A stretch of DNA of 64,000 bases, taken from NCBI GenBank assembly GCA_034521445.1, contig JAXHMM010000003.1, positions 372,001 through 436,000 of the forward strand, given 5' to 3'. The translations under genes were made by a program, and so were the position numbers. The notes beneath the pieces are model-generated. The model was given only the letters and a program-made list of their open reading frames with translations. It did no database searches and was not told where the DNA came from. The stretch comes from Balneolaceae bacterium. Its GTDB lineage: Bacteria > Bacteroidota > Rhodothermia > Balneolales > Balneolaceae. The first letter of the stretch is position 1, and each line of letters opens with the position of its first letter. This document shows, piece by piece, positions 8,115-17,030 of the stretch.

Positions 8115-9440
8115 TTAGAGTGACTTCGCTCCCCGGATCCCCAGCTTGAACAGGTCCCACCAGGAGGAATGTTCCCGCACGGCGTCGGCCATCATCTTCC
8201 GCGACTTGCGGGTGGGGGAGTTGTCGATGGTGAAAAAGCTGCGCCCGAAGTCGCAGACCAGGTTAGGCACGTCGCTGAACATCTCGGGGGCGTGCAGCAT
8301 GTGTACGGCGTCCTGGAAACTGTTGATGTCTTTCATAACGTAGCTGTCGTCCAGGGCGCTGCGGTAGGCGCTCATGGCCTGCTCGCCGTAATCGTCCTTC
8401 TCCTTGGCCTTCACGATGGTCTCGGCGGCCAGGATGCCTGAGCGCATGGCAAAATCCATGCCCTGGATGGCCTTGCCGGCGTTCAGCAGCAGGTTGGCGG
8501 CCTCCCCGCAGACCAGCAGTCCCCCGGTGTAGAGCTTGCGGGGCATCACGCGCTTGTCGCCCGAGCTCACCACGTGGGCGGAGTACTCCACCACCTCGCC
8601 GCCGCGCAGCATGTCGGCGACGGCGGGATGGGATTTAAAATGGTTCAGTATGTCATAGGGTTTCTGCTCCTTCTCGCGCAGGTCCTTCAGACCCAGCACC
8701 AGTCCCACGCTCACCGTCTCGCGGTTGGTGTAGAGGAAGCCGCCCCCCTCCACGCCGTTGGTGGCGTAGCCCAGGAATTCGTTGGACATGCCGCTGCGTC
8801 CGTTCAGCTGGAAGCGGTCCTCCAGCACCGACTGCTCGAAGCGGATCACCTCCTTGATGCCCGTCAGCATATGGTCAGCCGGCACGTAGTCGTCCTGCAG
8901 GCCCACCTGGCGGGTGAGCAGGTTGTTGACCCCCTCGGCGATGATCACGCTGTCGGCATGGAACTCCTCCTCGCCGGTGCGGATGCCGGTGGCGCGGCCG
9001 CCTTCCATGAGCACCTCGTCCACCTTGATGTTGGTGGCGATGAAGGAGTCCATGGGATGCGCGCTGTCGGCGATGGCCTCCTCCACCTTGCCCGCCAGCC
9101 AGCGGTCGAACTTCGAGCGCAGCACCACCACCCCGGAGTAGGGGGGCTCGTTGAAGTGGGAGGACTTGAAATCCACCGAAAAGGCGGACTCCCCGTCCAT
9201 AAACGTCAGGCGGCGGTGGTTGATGAAGCGCTCCCATCCGCCGTCCTCCTCCTTCCAGTACTCAGGCACCAGCCGGTCCAGGTCGTGTCCCCAGAGCACC
9301 CCGCCGGAGACGTTCTTGGAGCCGGCGAACTCGCCCTTCTCGATGAGAAGGAATTTCATGTCGCTGCGGGCCAGTTCCATGGCGGCGGCCAGTCCGGCCA
9401 CCCCGGCTCCCACGATGATGCAGTCGAATTTTTCGTCCAT
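8115..9440 (-). CDS. fixC: electron transfer flavoprotein:quinone oxidoreductase (FixC-type)
   Basis: A 441-aa FAD protein with the Rossmann GxGxxG near the N-terminus ([20 protein letters not shown]), a GG-doublet region ([18 protein letters not shown]), and [22 protein letters not shown] near residue 310, typical of the ETF-QO/FixC family. It accepts electrons from ETF through FixX and reduces membrane quinone. It is the third gene of the etfBA operon. Prokaryotic ETF-QO of this class lacks the fused 4Fe-4S domain, here provided by the separate FixX just downstream. Confidence 0.93.
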   Translation of the reverse strand: MDEKFDCIIVGAGVAGLAAAMELARSDMKFLLIEKGEFAGSKNVSGGVLWGHDLDRLVPEYWKEEDGGWERFINHRRLTFMDGESAFSVDFKSSHFNEPPYSGVVVLRSKFDRWLAGKVEEAIADSAHPMDSFIATNIKVDEVLMEGGRATGIRTGEEEFHADSVIIAEGVNNLLTRQVGLQDDYVPADHMLTGIKEVIRFEQSVLEDRFQLNGRSGMSNEFLGYATNGVEGGGFLYTNRETVSVGLVLGLKDLREKEQKPYDILNHFKSHPAVADMLRGGEVVEYSAHVVSSGDKRVMPRKLYTGGLLVCGEAANLLLNAGKAIQGMDFAMRSGILAAETIVKAKEKDDYGEQAMSAYRSALDDSYVMKDINSFQDAVHMLHAPEMFSDVPNLVCDFGRSFFTIDNSPTRKSRKMMADAVREHSSWWDLFKLGIRGAKSL

Positions 9441-9502
9441 GGTCGGATGTCTGGATTAGGCCGGGGCCATGCGCCCGCCGGCCGGAGTGCGGGGGAGGCC
9501 GC

Positions 9503-10477
9503 TCAGCCCCGGATTTTGCGGATCTTCTCGATGAAGGGGGGCAGCACCTCGTAGAGGTCGCCCACGATGCCGTAGTCGGCGATGTCGAAGATGGGGGCGT
9601 CGGGGTCCTTGTTGATGGCCACGATCACCTTGGAGTTGGCCATGCCGGCCACGTGCTGGATGGCGCCCGATATGCCCACAGCGATGTAGAGCTGCGGGGA
9701 GACCACCTTGCCGGTCTGCCCGATCTGCAGGCTGGGATCCATGACGCCCGCCTCGGTGAGGGCCCGGGAGGCCCCGATGCCGGCGTTCAGGGCGGAGGCC
9801 AGCTCCTCGATCAGCTTTTGGCCCTTCTCGTCCTTGGTGCCGCGTCCGGCGGCCACGATGGTTTCGGCCTCGGACAGGTCGACCTTGTCGCCGGAGGCGC
9901 CGATGATTTCGCGCAGCTCGGCGCGCAGCTCCGAGTCGTCGAAGGAGAAGTCCACCGAAACCGTTTCGGCCTCTGCCGGCGACTCCGCCAGATCGTAGGA
10001 GCCGGAGCGCACCGACACCAGGATGGTGTCGCCGGTGGCGACGGTATCGGAGAGGATCTTGGCGGCCATCACGGGACGGCGTGCGGTAACCTCCTCCCCG
10101 TCCAGTTCAAATTCGGAGACGTCGGGCAGCACGGAGGCGCCTGTGGCGGCGGCCAGGGCACCCAGGATGTCCTTGGTGCCTTCCGTGGAGGCGAAGCCGA
10201 AGAGACGGGGCTTGGCCTGTTCCACCACCTTGACCAGGGCCCGCAGGGCGGGCGCGTTAAGGTGCTTCTCGAAAATGGGGTCCTCCACCAGGTAGATTCT
10301 GGAGGCGCCGTATGTGCTTACCTGGTCAGTAAATTGGGAGGCATTCGGGTGAAAAATCACCGCCTCGTTGTCGTGTCCTCCGGCCTCGGCCAGCTCGTTC
10401 ATGCGGGAGAGCACTTCCAGTGAGGCGCGCTTGACCTTGCCGTCGGCAATGGAGATGTGGGTCAGTAGGGAACTCAT
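9503..10477 (-). CDS. etfA: electron transfer flavoprotein alpha subunit
   Basis: A 324-aa protein starting at the ATG ending at 10477 ([19 protein letters not shown]); the longer open frame upstream overlaps the intergenic spacer. The C-terminal FAD domain carries [51 protein letters not shown] and [27 protein letters not shown] fragments, all diagnostic of EtfA. With EtfB it forms the soluble heterodimer that collects electrons from acyl-CoA dehydrogenases, including the two in this window. It sits 49 bp downstream of etfB. Confidence 0.96.
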   Translation of the reverse strand: MSSLLTHISIADGKVKRASLEVLSRMNELAEAGGHDNEAVIFHPNASQFTDQVSTYGASRIYLVEDPIFEKHLNAPALRALVKVVEQAKPRLFGFASTEGTKDILGALAAATGASVLPDVSEFELDGEEVTARRPVMAAKILSDTVATGDTILVSVRSGSYDLAESPAEAETVSVDFSFDDSELRAELREIIGASGDKVDLSEAETIVAAGRGTKDEKGQKLIEELASALNAGIGASRALTEAGVMDPSLQIGQTGKVVSPQLYIAVGISGAIQHVAGMANSKVIVAINKDPDAPIFDIADYGIVGDLYEVLPPFIEKIRKIRG

Positions 10478-10526
10478 GAATGCGGGTGGTTCGGTTGTCA
10501 GATAATTTCTTGTGCAAGTCGTGGTG

Positions 10527-11297
10527 TCAGAGGACGTTCTCCTCCTCGTCCAGCAGTACGGCCACCTTGCGGGCCAGCTCGTCGGGCTCGCCCTCAAACT
10601 TCTGTCCGGGTTCGCGTCCCGGCTTCTCGCGGTAGCCGGTTACCCGGGTGCGCGGGGTGAGATCCTCCTCGTCCAGTCCAAGGGAAGAAAGCTCGACCGA
10701 TTCCACCGGCTTGCGCTTGGACTGCATGATGCCCTTGAGGCTGGGGATGCGCGGCTCGTTCATGTCGTTGGAGCAGGTCACCAGGCAGGGGGCGGGGAGG
10801 GCGATGATCTCCTGTCCACTGTCGCCCTGGCGGGTGACCACCAGCTTGCCGTCCTCGCTGGCCAGTCCCACTGCGTTGGTGGCGTAGGGAAGGTCCAGCT
10901 TCTGGGCCAGCATGCCGCCCGTCAGTCCTGCGTCTGTGTCCTGGGACTGCTTGCCGCAGGCGATGACGTCGTACTGCTTGTCGGAGAAGTAAGCTGCCAG
11001 GATGTTGGCGTAGGTGGCCGAATCAAAGTCTTCCTCCCCCGTAGTCTCAATGTGAACGGCCTTGTCGGCGCCCATGGCCAGCGCCTTGCGAATGGTTTCG
11101 GAAGCCTTGGCGGGTCCCACGAGCACCACCTCCACTTCGCCGCCGTGCTCTTCGGTGAGCACGAGGGCTTCCTCCACGGCGGAGGCGTCGTAGGCGTTCA
11201 GGATCATGCGGTCGGTGTCCTGGATCAGCTCGCCCTCCTTGATCTGCAGGGGGGCGTCCACGTCGGGCACCATTTTAATGCATACGTAGTACTTCAT
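10527..11297 (-). CDS. etfB: electron transfer flavoprotein beta subunit
   Basis: A 256-aa protein opening MKYYVCIKMVPDVDAPLQI, with LNAYDASAVEEALVL, the KQSQDTDAGLTGGMLAQKL stretch typical of the AMP-binding beta subunit, and LPYATNAVGL. It contains the ETF beta signature near residues 160-185 and pairs with EtfA. First gene of the electron-transfer operon, so the promoter should lie in 11298-11380. Confidence 0.96.
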   Translation of the reverse strand: MKYYVCIKMVPDVDAPLQIKEGELIQDTDRMILNAYDASAVEEALVLTEEHGGEVEVVLVGPAKASETIRKALAMGADKAVHIETTGEEDFDSATYANILAAYFSDKQYDVIACGKQSQDTDAGLTGGMLAQKLDLPYATNAVGLASEDGKLVVTRQGDSGQEIIALPAPCLVTCSNDMNEPRIPSLKGIMQSKRKPVESVELSSLGLDEEDLTPRTRVTGYREKPGREPGQKFEGEPDELARKVAVLLDEEENVL

Positions 11298-11380
11298 GCG
11301 GAAGCTGCTTTATTCGTTGAAATTCTGCTGGCCTGAGGGCGGTCCAATATACAAAGCTCACGAATAAAATGAGAACCCAT

Positions 11381-11429
11381 GGAGGGGCCGATCAGCTATG
11401 CCTCAGGCGGTAAATGCTCCCGTCGAACG
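11381..11429. repeat. 49-bp direct repeat, copy 1 (duplicate of the 3' end of the PQQ-dehydrogenase gene)
   Basis: This segment matches 11968-12016 with only three mismatches. The second copy includes the stop codon and last dozen codons of the sugar dehydrogenase (the sequence encoding FDGSIYRLRH on the minus strand). Copy 1 is therefore a detached fragment of that gene's 3' end. The two copies flank the hig toxin-antitoxin remnant as direct repeats 587 bp apart. Confidence 0.9.
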
Positions 11430-11543
11430 CTCAGGACTTGCGTAAGGATTTCGTCACTCTGGAGACCTATGTATTACATGCGTTATAATAGTTAAGGAAA
11501 AATGAAGTTGCATGATTACCGTTAAAGTATTAAACTTATTGAA

Positions 11544-11640
11544 ATGATCAGAACATTCGGTGACAAAACAACCGAAGACCTGATTTAAATGGATAGACTC
11601 GGACGCCTTCGAGGTATCACTCGTAGATTATCATAAATAA
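11544..11640 (+). pseudogene. higB: higB toxin remnant (internally deleted)
   Basis: Two fragments of a HigB/RelE-type toxin abut. From ATG 11544 the frame reads MIRTFGDKTTEDLI then stop (11586-11588), the typical HigB N-terminus. Two bases later, in another frame, 11590-11640 reads WIDSDAFEVSLVDYHK and stop, the typical HigB C-terminus. The middle 60 or so residues that hold the RNase core are missing, and the junction is out of frame. The remnant ends 13 bp before the higA start, the normal higBA order. The toxin must be inactive. Confidence 0.82.
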
Positions 11641-11653
11641 TGACTTTCCCGCT

Positions 11654-11944
11654 ATGTTACCCAAGAATAGGACAAGCACACATCCCGGTGTCGTTTTATT
11701 TGAAGAATTCCTAAATCCATTGGATATAACACAGCAAAAATTGTCAGATCACCTGGGCATCCCTATACAACGGATTAATGAAATAGTGAACGGTAAGCGC
11801 GGAATTTCCCCGGAAACTGCATGGCTTCTGGCCGGAGCATTCCAAACAACGCCCGAGTTCTGGATGAATCTCCAGGCCAATTACGACCTCACAAAACATC
11901 GTCCGGACAGGGAGATCCAACCATTGGAAAGTCTCGATAACTGA
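11654..11944 (+). CDS. higA: HigA family antitoxin (XRE-type HTH), orphan
   Basis: A 96-aa protein of the HigA/VapI family: RTSTHPGVVLFEEFLNPLDI, a helix-turn-helix around TQQKLSDHLGIPIQRINEIV, NGKRGISPETAWLLAGAF and TTPEFWMNLQANYDL. It appears intact, with normal length and termini. HigA binds and neutralises HigB and represses the operon. Its cognate toxin just upstream is reduced to its two ends, so this is an orphan antitoxin that may still bind DNA or act on a HigB elsewhere. Codon use is AT-rich compared with the flanking genes. Confidence 0.9.
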   Translation: MLPKNRTSTHPGVVLFEEFLNPLDITQQKLSDHLGIPIQRINEIVNGKRGISPETAWLLAGAFQTTPEFWMNLQANYDLTKHRPDREIQPLESLDN

Positions 11945-11967
11945 CGTTCGTGAATTGAACAGTCCGC

Positions 11968-12016
11968 GGAGGGGCCGATCACCTATGCCTCAGGCGGTAA
12001 ATGCTGCCGTCGAAGG
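11968..12016. repeat. 49-bp direct repeat, copy 2
   Basis: Partner of 11381-11429 (three mismatches). This copy is continuous with the intact sugar dehydrogenase gene and is therefore the ancestral one. Confidence 0.9.
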
Positions 12017-13196
12017 CGCAGATGTAGAGCTCGTTGTCGGCGTCCACGCCGAAGGAGGATATGTTGAGGTCGGAATCGATGAGCAGGTGGTTCTCGGGGT
12101 TATCGGAATCAGACAGGTCCAGCGCCCAGATGCGCCCCGAAATAAAATCGGCGTAGATGTAGTATCCCTCCAGGGCCGGTAGATCCTCCCCGCGATAGAC
12201 GTAGCCGCCGGTCACCGAGCCGTTGCCGCCGTTGTGGGCGTACTCCCAGATCGGCGGGGTCAGTCCCGCCTGATCGCAGTTTTGCGAGCCGTAGCAGTGG
12301 TTCCCCTCCATGATGTTCCAGCCGTAGTTCCCGCCGCTTTCGATGAGGTCGATCTCCTCGTAGCGGGACTGTCCCACATCTCCAGCGATGAGGCGCCCCG
12401 TCTCGGCATCAAAGGAAAAGCGCCAGGGATTGCGCAGCCCCCAGGCGTAGATTTCCTCCCGGTAGCCCTGCTCGTTGCCCACGAAGGGATTGCGGGAGGC
12501 GATGGCGTAGTTTCGTCCCTCTTCTGCGCCGTCGACGTCGATGCGCAGGATGCTGCCCAGAAGGGTGGTGCGGTCCTGGCCGTTGCCGCGCGGATCGCCC
12601 CCGGAGCCCCCGTCGCCCAGGGCGATGTAGAGCAAGCCGTCGGGTCCGAAGGTCAGCTGCCCCCCGTTGTGATTACTGAAGGGCTGGGCGTAGGAGAGGA
12701 TTTCCAATTCGCTGGAGGGATTCGCGACGTCCGGGTCGGATGAAACCGTGAACCGGCTGTTGACGCTCCGGGCGGGAGAGGCGGCCGTGTAGTTGACGTA
12801 GAAGTATCCGTTGGAGGTGTAGTCGGGGTGGAAGGCCAGGCCCAGCAGTCCCTCCTCGCCTCCGGAATCGTCCACCTTCCCGCGGAGATCCAGGAACAGC
12901 CGGCTGGAGGAGGTTCCCGGATCGTTTTCAAAGACCCGGATGGTGCCCCTCTGCTCCACCACGAACAGCCTGCCGGAGCCGTCCCCGGCGTCGGTCAGCA
13001 AGACGGGCCGGTTGAAGGAGAGCCCGGGGAAAGCGTTCTCCAGTACGTAGGCATCCGGGTCGAATTCCCCGGGCGGCGGATTGCCGTTGCCGTTGTCGTC
13101 CATGGAGACGCTGTCGCTGCAAGCGGAAAGCAGGAGCAGAAGGCAGGAGAGTAAGGGCAGAGTGAGGCCGCGGAGGTGGTGGACTTGCTCCTTCAT
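11979..13196 (-). CDS. PQQ-dependent sugar dehydrogenase-like lipoprotein (soluble glucose/sorbosone dehydrogenase family)
   Basis: About 405 aa from the ATG at 13194-13196 (an ATG five codons upstream is also possible). The N-terminus is a lipoprotein signal: LPLLSCLLLLLSAC with cysteine after a good lipobox, so the protein is probably membrane-anchored in the periplasm. The body is a six-bladed beta-propeller of the GSDH family: NRPVLLTDAGDGSGRLFVVE, EEGLLGLAFHPDY, FSNHNGGQLTFGPDGLLYIA, LGDGGSGGDPRGNGQD, WGLRNPWRFSFD. Family members oxidise sugars with PQQ. PQQ synthesis genes are not in this window, and some family members lack the cofactor. The 3' end is duplicated at 11381-11429. Confidence 0.87.
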   Translation of the reverse strand: MKEQVHHLRGLTLPLLSCLLLLLSACSDSVSMDDNGNGNPPPGEFDPDAYVLENAFPGLSFNRPVLLTDAGDGSGRLFVVEQRGTIRVFENDPGTSSSRLFLDLRGKVDDSGGEEGLLGLAFHPDYTSNGYFYVNYTAASPARSVNSRFTVSSDPDVANPSSELEILSYAQPFSNHNGGQLTFGPDGLLYIALGDGGSGGDPRGNGQDRTTLLGSILRIDVDGAEEGRNYAIASRNPFVGNEQGYREEIYAWGLRNPWRFSFDAETGRLIAGDVGQSRYEEIDLIESGGNYGWNIMEGNHCYGSQNCDQAGLTPPIWEYAHNGGNGSVTGGYVYRGEDLPALEGYYIYADFISGRIWALDLSDSDNPENHLLIDSDLNISSFGVDADNELYICAFDGSIYRLRHR

Positions 13197-13348
13197 TATT
13201 CGGCCGGACATTTGGGTTACTTGACGGACCTTTCCGTGATCAATGGCTTATTCTTATAACCGGATCCGGTCTGCCAGCATTCGCCCCGCCCGATAGTTCC
13301 ACCGGGTGTTGTTCCTATCTGAGCGCTGGAGACGTGACAGGCATGCCG

Positions 13349-15511
13349 TCACTGGTCGACCGTCACCTGGTCAATCTGGTTGCCGCTGTCGTCTATGACG
13401 CGCATGCGAATCTGGGAACCCTCCACCTCCACCAGGATGAAATGGTGCACCTGGGCGGTTTTGGCGAAATAGGAATAGGGCTCGCTGGGCTCAATGGCCA
13501 CCCCCCAGGCGCCGTCTCCCATATAGGTAATGCCGTCCGAGCTCTGAACGCCTCCCTTAAGGGGCACCGTGCGCTTGTAGTTGTGATTGTGGTTCTCGAA
13601 GGCTACCCGTACCCCGTACTGCTCGAAAAGCGGCACCCAGTGCTGGCGCACCAGCTGATTGGTGATTTCGTCCTGGCGACGGGAGGGATAGGCGCCTACG
13701 TGGTAGAGGGGAAAGAGGTGCCGCCCGTCCTGACGGCTGGCCAGCGCATTCTCCAGCCATGCAGCCTGCTGGCCGTCCGGCGGATTGGTGTGGTTGGAAT
13801 CGAGGAAGATCAGGCTCATATAGTCGCCGAAGTCGAGTACCCCGTAGCCCGGCTGCCCGGGAAAGGCCATAAGGGAGTAGAAGAAGGGCGCAAGGTCAGC
13901 ACGGACTGCGTTGGTCTGCTCATACCCTGGATGTCGCCCCACAAAAGCACCTTTGACTTCGTGGTTGCCAATAGCGGCCAGGTGGGGTATGACGCGGTTC
14001 CCGGCGGTAATCATGTTCTCGCTCCACACCTCCAGGTAGTCGTACCATCGGCCAGCATAGAATGGATTGCCGTTGGCATAGGCCAGGTCGCCGCCCAGCA
14101 TGACGAAGTCGAGATTGTACTGTGCTGCAACCTGGGCTGTCTGACTCATCCATTGGGTGGTGTGCATGACATCCCCTGCGGCCGCAAAACGTATGGTGCG
14201 GCTTTGCTGGGAGGGGAGGGTTCGAAAGGTGTAGACATCACGGCCGGTAAAGCGGAATTCATAGGTGGTGTTGGGAAGTAATCCCGTGATCTCATGTCTC
14301 CGAATGACCCGTTCCGAACCTGGGAAATCGCTTACCTTGCCCTGCACCGTATTCCACTGACTGTCGCCCTTCCGCCTGTACTGCATCCATTGTTCGGCGA
14401 CGTCGTCCGTGTGCCAGTCGATGGTCATGGTGGTGGTGGGGTCACGTTGCCAGGATAACAGAAAGGAATAGGGATCGGAGGGGTTGTCGGTGGTAAAACT
14501 GAAATCGCTGCCATAAGCCGTAGCAACCTCGTTGGTGGCGTAGGCTCTAACGTAATAGGTGGATGCGGGATCCAGGTAGCTCATGGAAACCACGAAGGAT
14601 CCTGTACCTAAACCACTCTGGGAACAGTTATCCGCGAGGGTGGGTCCCGGACTCTTGCTCCAGCATACCCCGCGTTCGGTTACCTCCGCTCCTCCGTCAC
14701 TGACCACGTCGCCCCCGCTTTTCGCAATAAAAGACTGGATGTTGGAAACAAAGGAAGTTTTAACCGTCGGAGGTTTCTCGATGAAGGAAAAGACGGCCGT
14801 AACTGAAAGAGAGTCATCGATGACCAGCGAATCGGGATTGGCGTTGCCCTCCAGGTCGCCTTCCCAGCGGTTGAATTGCCATCCCTTTTCGGGAACTGCC
14901 GTAAGGGTGACGCTGTCAAAATGCTTGTAAATTAACTGGTCGGGCGATCGTTGTATAGTGCCCATTCCTTCAATGGTGGTCGAGAAGGGATACTCCTGCA
15001 ATTCGAAGACGGCAGTGACCGATTGATTATTCACCACTGTCAGGGAAACAGGATTGGTATCACCTTGAAGATCGCCTTCCCAGTGGTCGAAACGCCATCC
15101 TTCATTCGGTGTAGCTGTAAGCTGCACGCGTGTGCCATGTTCGTATGTAGAGTCTCCAGCCACCACCTGCTCATCCACGGTTCCTTCCCCCTGCGTTGCG
15201 ACCTTCAGGGAATAGGTTTTCAGGGCAAAGACTGCGCCTACCTCCATATTGCTGGAGATCTCCACCGCCTGCGGATTGCGAGTTCCCTCCAGATCGCCTT
15301 CCCAGTGATCGAATATGTAATCACCGGAAGGCCTTGCGTGAAACACCAGTTCAATGCCTTCGTCGTATCCGCCGGGCATCGGCTCTACGATGCCGCCCTC
15401 AGCCGGAGTGACGGAGGTATCCAGCGTGTAGACTTCCACCTTGGTACAGGTCAGGAGTCCTGTCAGGAACAATAATAGAAGGGTAATGAAAAGTAAGCGC
15501 TGTGCGTGCAT
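13349..15511 (-). CDS. B-repeat lipoprotein with purple-acid-phosphatase-like metallophosphoesterase domain
   Basis: A 720-aa exported protein. Signal LLFITLLLLFLTGLLTC, with cysteine at the lipobox position. Three InlB-type B-repeats follow (about residues 30-95, 96-170, 171-245), each with the recurring FDHWEGDLEG / ATPNEGWRF / AVF pattern. Next come a fibronectin-like domain (GVCWSKSPGPTLADN, YVRAYATNEVATAYG; about 250-345) and a purple acid phosphatase N-terminal-like domain (to about 440). The C-terminal metallophosphoesterase shows AAAGDVM, MLGGDLAYANGN, AIGNHEVKG, and histidines in FPLYHVGAYP and FENHNHNYKR that would complete the dimetal site. Probably a surface phosphoesterase for phosphate scavenging. 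It shares B-repeats with the protein at 47512-49326. Confidence 0.85.
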   Translation of the reverse strand: MHAQRLLFITLLLLFLTGLLTCTKVEVYTLDTSVTPAEGGIVEPMPGGYDEGIELVFHARPSGDYIFDHWEGDLEGTRNPQAVEISSNMEVGAVFALKTYSLKVATQGEGTVDEQVVAGDSTYEHGTRVQLTATPNEGWRFDHWEGDLQGDTNPVSLTVVNNQSVTAVFELQEYPFSTTIEGMGTIQRSPDQLIYKHFDSVTLTAVPEKGWQFNRWEGDLEGNANPDSLVIDDSLSVTAVFSFIEKPPTVKTSFVSNIQSFIAKSGGDVVSDGGAEVTERGVCWSKSPGPTLADNCSQSGLGTGSFVVSMSYLDPASTYYVRAYATNEVATAYGSDFSFTTDNPSDPYSFLLSWQRDPTTTMTIDWHTDDVAEQWMQYRRKGDSQWNTVQGKVSDFPGSERVIRRHEITGLLPNTTYEFRFTGRDVYTFRTLPSQQSRTIRFAAAGDVMHTTQWMSQTAQVAAQYNLDFVMLGGDLAYANGNPFYAGRWYDYLEVWSENMITAGNRVIPHLAAIGNHEVKGAFVGRHPGYEQTNAVRADLAPFFYSLMAFPGQPGYGVLDFGDYMSLIFLDSNHTNPPDGQQAAWLENALASRQDGRHLFPLYHVGAYPSRRQDEITNQLVRQHWVPLFEQYGVRVAFENHNHNYKRTVPLKGGVQSSDGITYMGDGAWGVAIEPSEPYSYFAKTAQVHHFILVEVEGSQIRMRVIDDSGNQIDQVTVDQ

Positions 15512-15810
15512 GTGGCACCAGACTTGATTGAATGGAGTCGTCAGACTGCCATCAGAAGATGATTTCTCTCCCTCATAGTACGAGTGTCCAAAATGGATGG
15601 CGTACCCGGCAAGTCATCTTCATATACTCTCGCCTTCAAACGGCGGCGTATTTTACAGTGCAAAAATTCAAACTAATTTTAGAAAAATACGCGTAAAAGA
15701 AAAGAAAAGTATTGAAATTCTAATGAGCGACATAGTACAAGCCAATCCTGGCCCGGAAGAGTGCTGCCGGGTCTTAATACCTGTTGGAGGCGTTTGTAAA
15801 CCTGATTTGT
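15512..15810. other. 299-bp intergenic region, no gene seen
   Basis: AT-rich stretch (15650-15730) between a minus-strand gene end (15811) and the start of the next minus-strand gene (15511). It presumably holds the promoter of the metallophosphatase gene. Short open frames lack any recognisable motif. Confidence 0.4.
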
Positions 15811-16722
15811 CTACCGGTTCAACCGCTCGTAGGTGCCCAGGTGCCCAGGGTCGAGTTCGGAAAGCAGCTGGTAGGCTTCCCGGCGCACCTGGGCGCTGCC
15901 GTCCTCGAAGACGGAGGCCAGTTCGCGGTATTTGGCGGTGAAAAAGAGATCGAAGAGCAGGTCGCCCGTGGTGGACGAGCTGTTCTCCTGCAAGGTGCGC
16001 AGGGCCTGCAGGACCGACCGGCGCGCCTCCTCCGGCTCATCCAGGAAGCGGTCGATTCCCAGCCTGTGATAGCGGTAGAGAGCCTCCCGGAAGCTTCGGT
16101 AGGAGGGATTGAGCAGGTTGGTCACGATCTGCGCGCGGTTGCGCTGCGAGCCACTTCGCTCCCAGCCCGGAGAATCGCCCGACTGGGCGAGTGAGACCAG
16201 GTTCTGGGCCTGCGAGTAGTGGTCGCTGCCGCCCAGCTCCTCAAAAGTATCGTAATCGAGTCCCAGCAACAGGTAGGCGTAGAAATCTAGCAGGGTGGTG
16301 AGGGGATCAAAGCGAAGCTCGTCGTGGATCAGTGTACGGTTGGGCATATAGCGGAAGGTCCAGTTCTGGTCGTTGAACAGCAGCACCGTGGTACTCTGCA
16401 GGGAGTTGTAGATGGGGCGCTGGGAGCGGACCACCAGGTTGGCGTCGAAGTTGTAGTCGTTGTCCACGCCCAGCAGGGTGATCTGCAGGGTGACTTCAAT
16501 GCGTTCCCGCGGCTCGTAGTCGGCCGCGATCCAGTCAGTGTCGTTCAGGTATTGCTCAATTTCGGAGGGCAGGTTATCCAGGTAGTCGGTGGAGCCGCTG
16601 GTGATGCTGCTGTAATCCAGGTCTACCGATACCTCCAACTCCTGGCCGGAGGCCTGCTGCGCCGCCGTCAGGTACAGCAGCGGGAGGAAAAGAAGCAGGT
16701 ATTTCAGCTTATTCCACTTCAT
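15811..16722 (-). CDS. PorD-like DUF4835 family protein
   Basis: A 303-aa protein from ATG 16720-16722. The N-terminal signal peptide KYLLLFLPLLYLTAAQQASG precedes QELEVSVDLDYSS, matching the DUF4835 pattern ELxxxVxVNxxxI. The body contains RIEVTLQITLLG, SQRPIYNSLQSTTVLLF, NDQNWTFRY and LDFYAYLLLGLDYDTF, typical of the family. DUF4835 includes PorD, required for gliding or type IX secretion in some Bacteroidota. No other type IX gene is in this window, so its role here is unproven. The start overlaps the DUF2283 gene by 14 bp. Confidence 0.83.
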   Translation of the reverse strand: MKWNKLKYLLLFLPLLYLTAAQQASGQELEVSVDLDYSSITSGSTDYLDNLPSEIEQYLNDTDWIAADYEPRERIEVTLQITLLGVDNDYNFDANLVVRSQRPIYNSLQSTTVLLFNDQNWTFRYMPNRTLIHDELRFDPLTTLLDFYAYLLLGLDYDTFEELGGSDHYSQAQNLVSLAQSGDSPGWERSGSQRNRAQIVTNLLNPSYRSFREALYRYHRLGIDRFLDEPEEARRSVLQALRTLQENSSSTTGDLLFDLFFTAKYRELASVFEDGSAQVRREAYQLLSELDPGHLGTYERLNR

Positions 16723-16903
16723 GAACGAGGGCGGCTGGGTGGTTGATTTTTGTTGATGCTTCCAGAAACTCCATACCCACAATGTAGCCCCGGGTGTCAT
16801 AGTCAAAAATGACACCGGGACGCTGCTCCTCACTTTCTGCGATTTCCTCACCCGAAAAGCGAAGGTAAAGTACGTCGTTATCAGAGTCGAAATTAACCTT
16901 CAT
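16709..16903 (-). CDS. DUF2283 family small protein
   Basis: A 64-aa protein beginning MKVNFDSDNDVLYLRFSG, with a central PGVIFDYDTRGYIVGMEFL, the compact beta-rich pattern of DUF2283. These proteins are often encoded beside DUF4258 proteins in small toxin-antitoxin-like pairs; no DUF4258 gene is seen here. The start is the ATG ending at 16903; the longer open frame upstream has no supporting motif. Its 3' end overlaps the PorD-like gene start by 14 bp, so the two may be translationally coupled. Confidence 0.8.
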   Translation of the reverse strand: MKVNFDSDNDVLYLRFSGEEIAESEEQRPGVIFDYDTRGYIVGMEFLEASTKINHPAALVHEVE

Positions 16904-17030
16904 ACTTGTCAATTTTTGAAGTTTTGTACGCGGTAACGACCAAATTAGGGCTTTTGCAGATGTTAAAAAAACCAAGGTTGTAATGACGAGGCCCTGTGCG
17001 GGTCTACCGTTAACAAAAGAGACCTGAATC

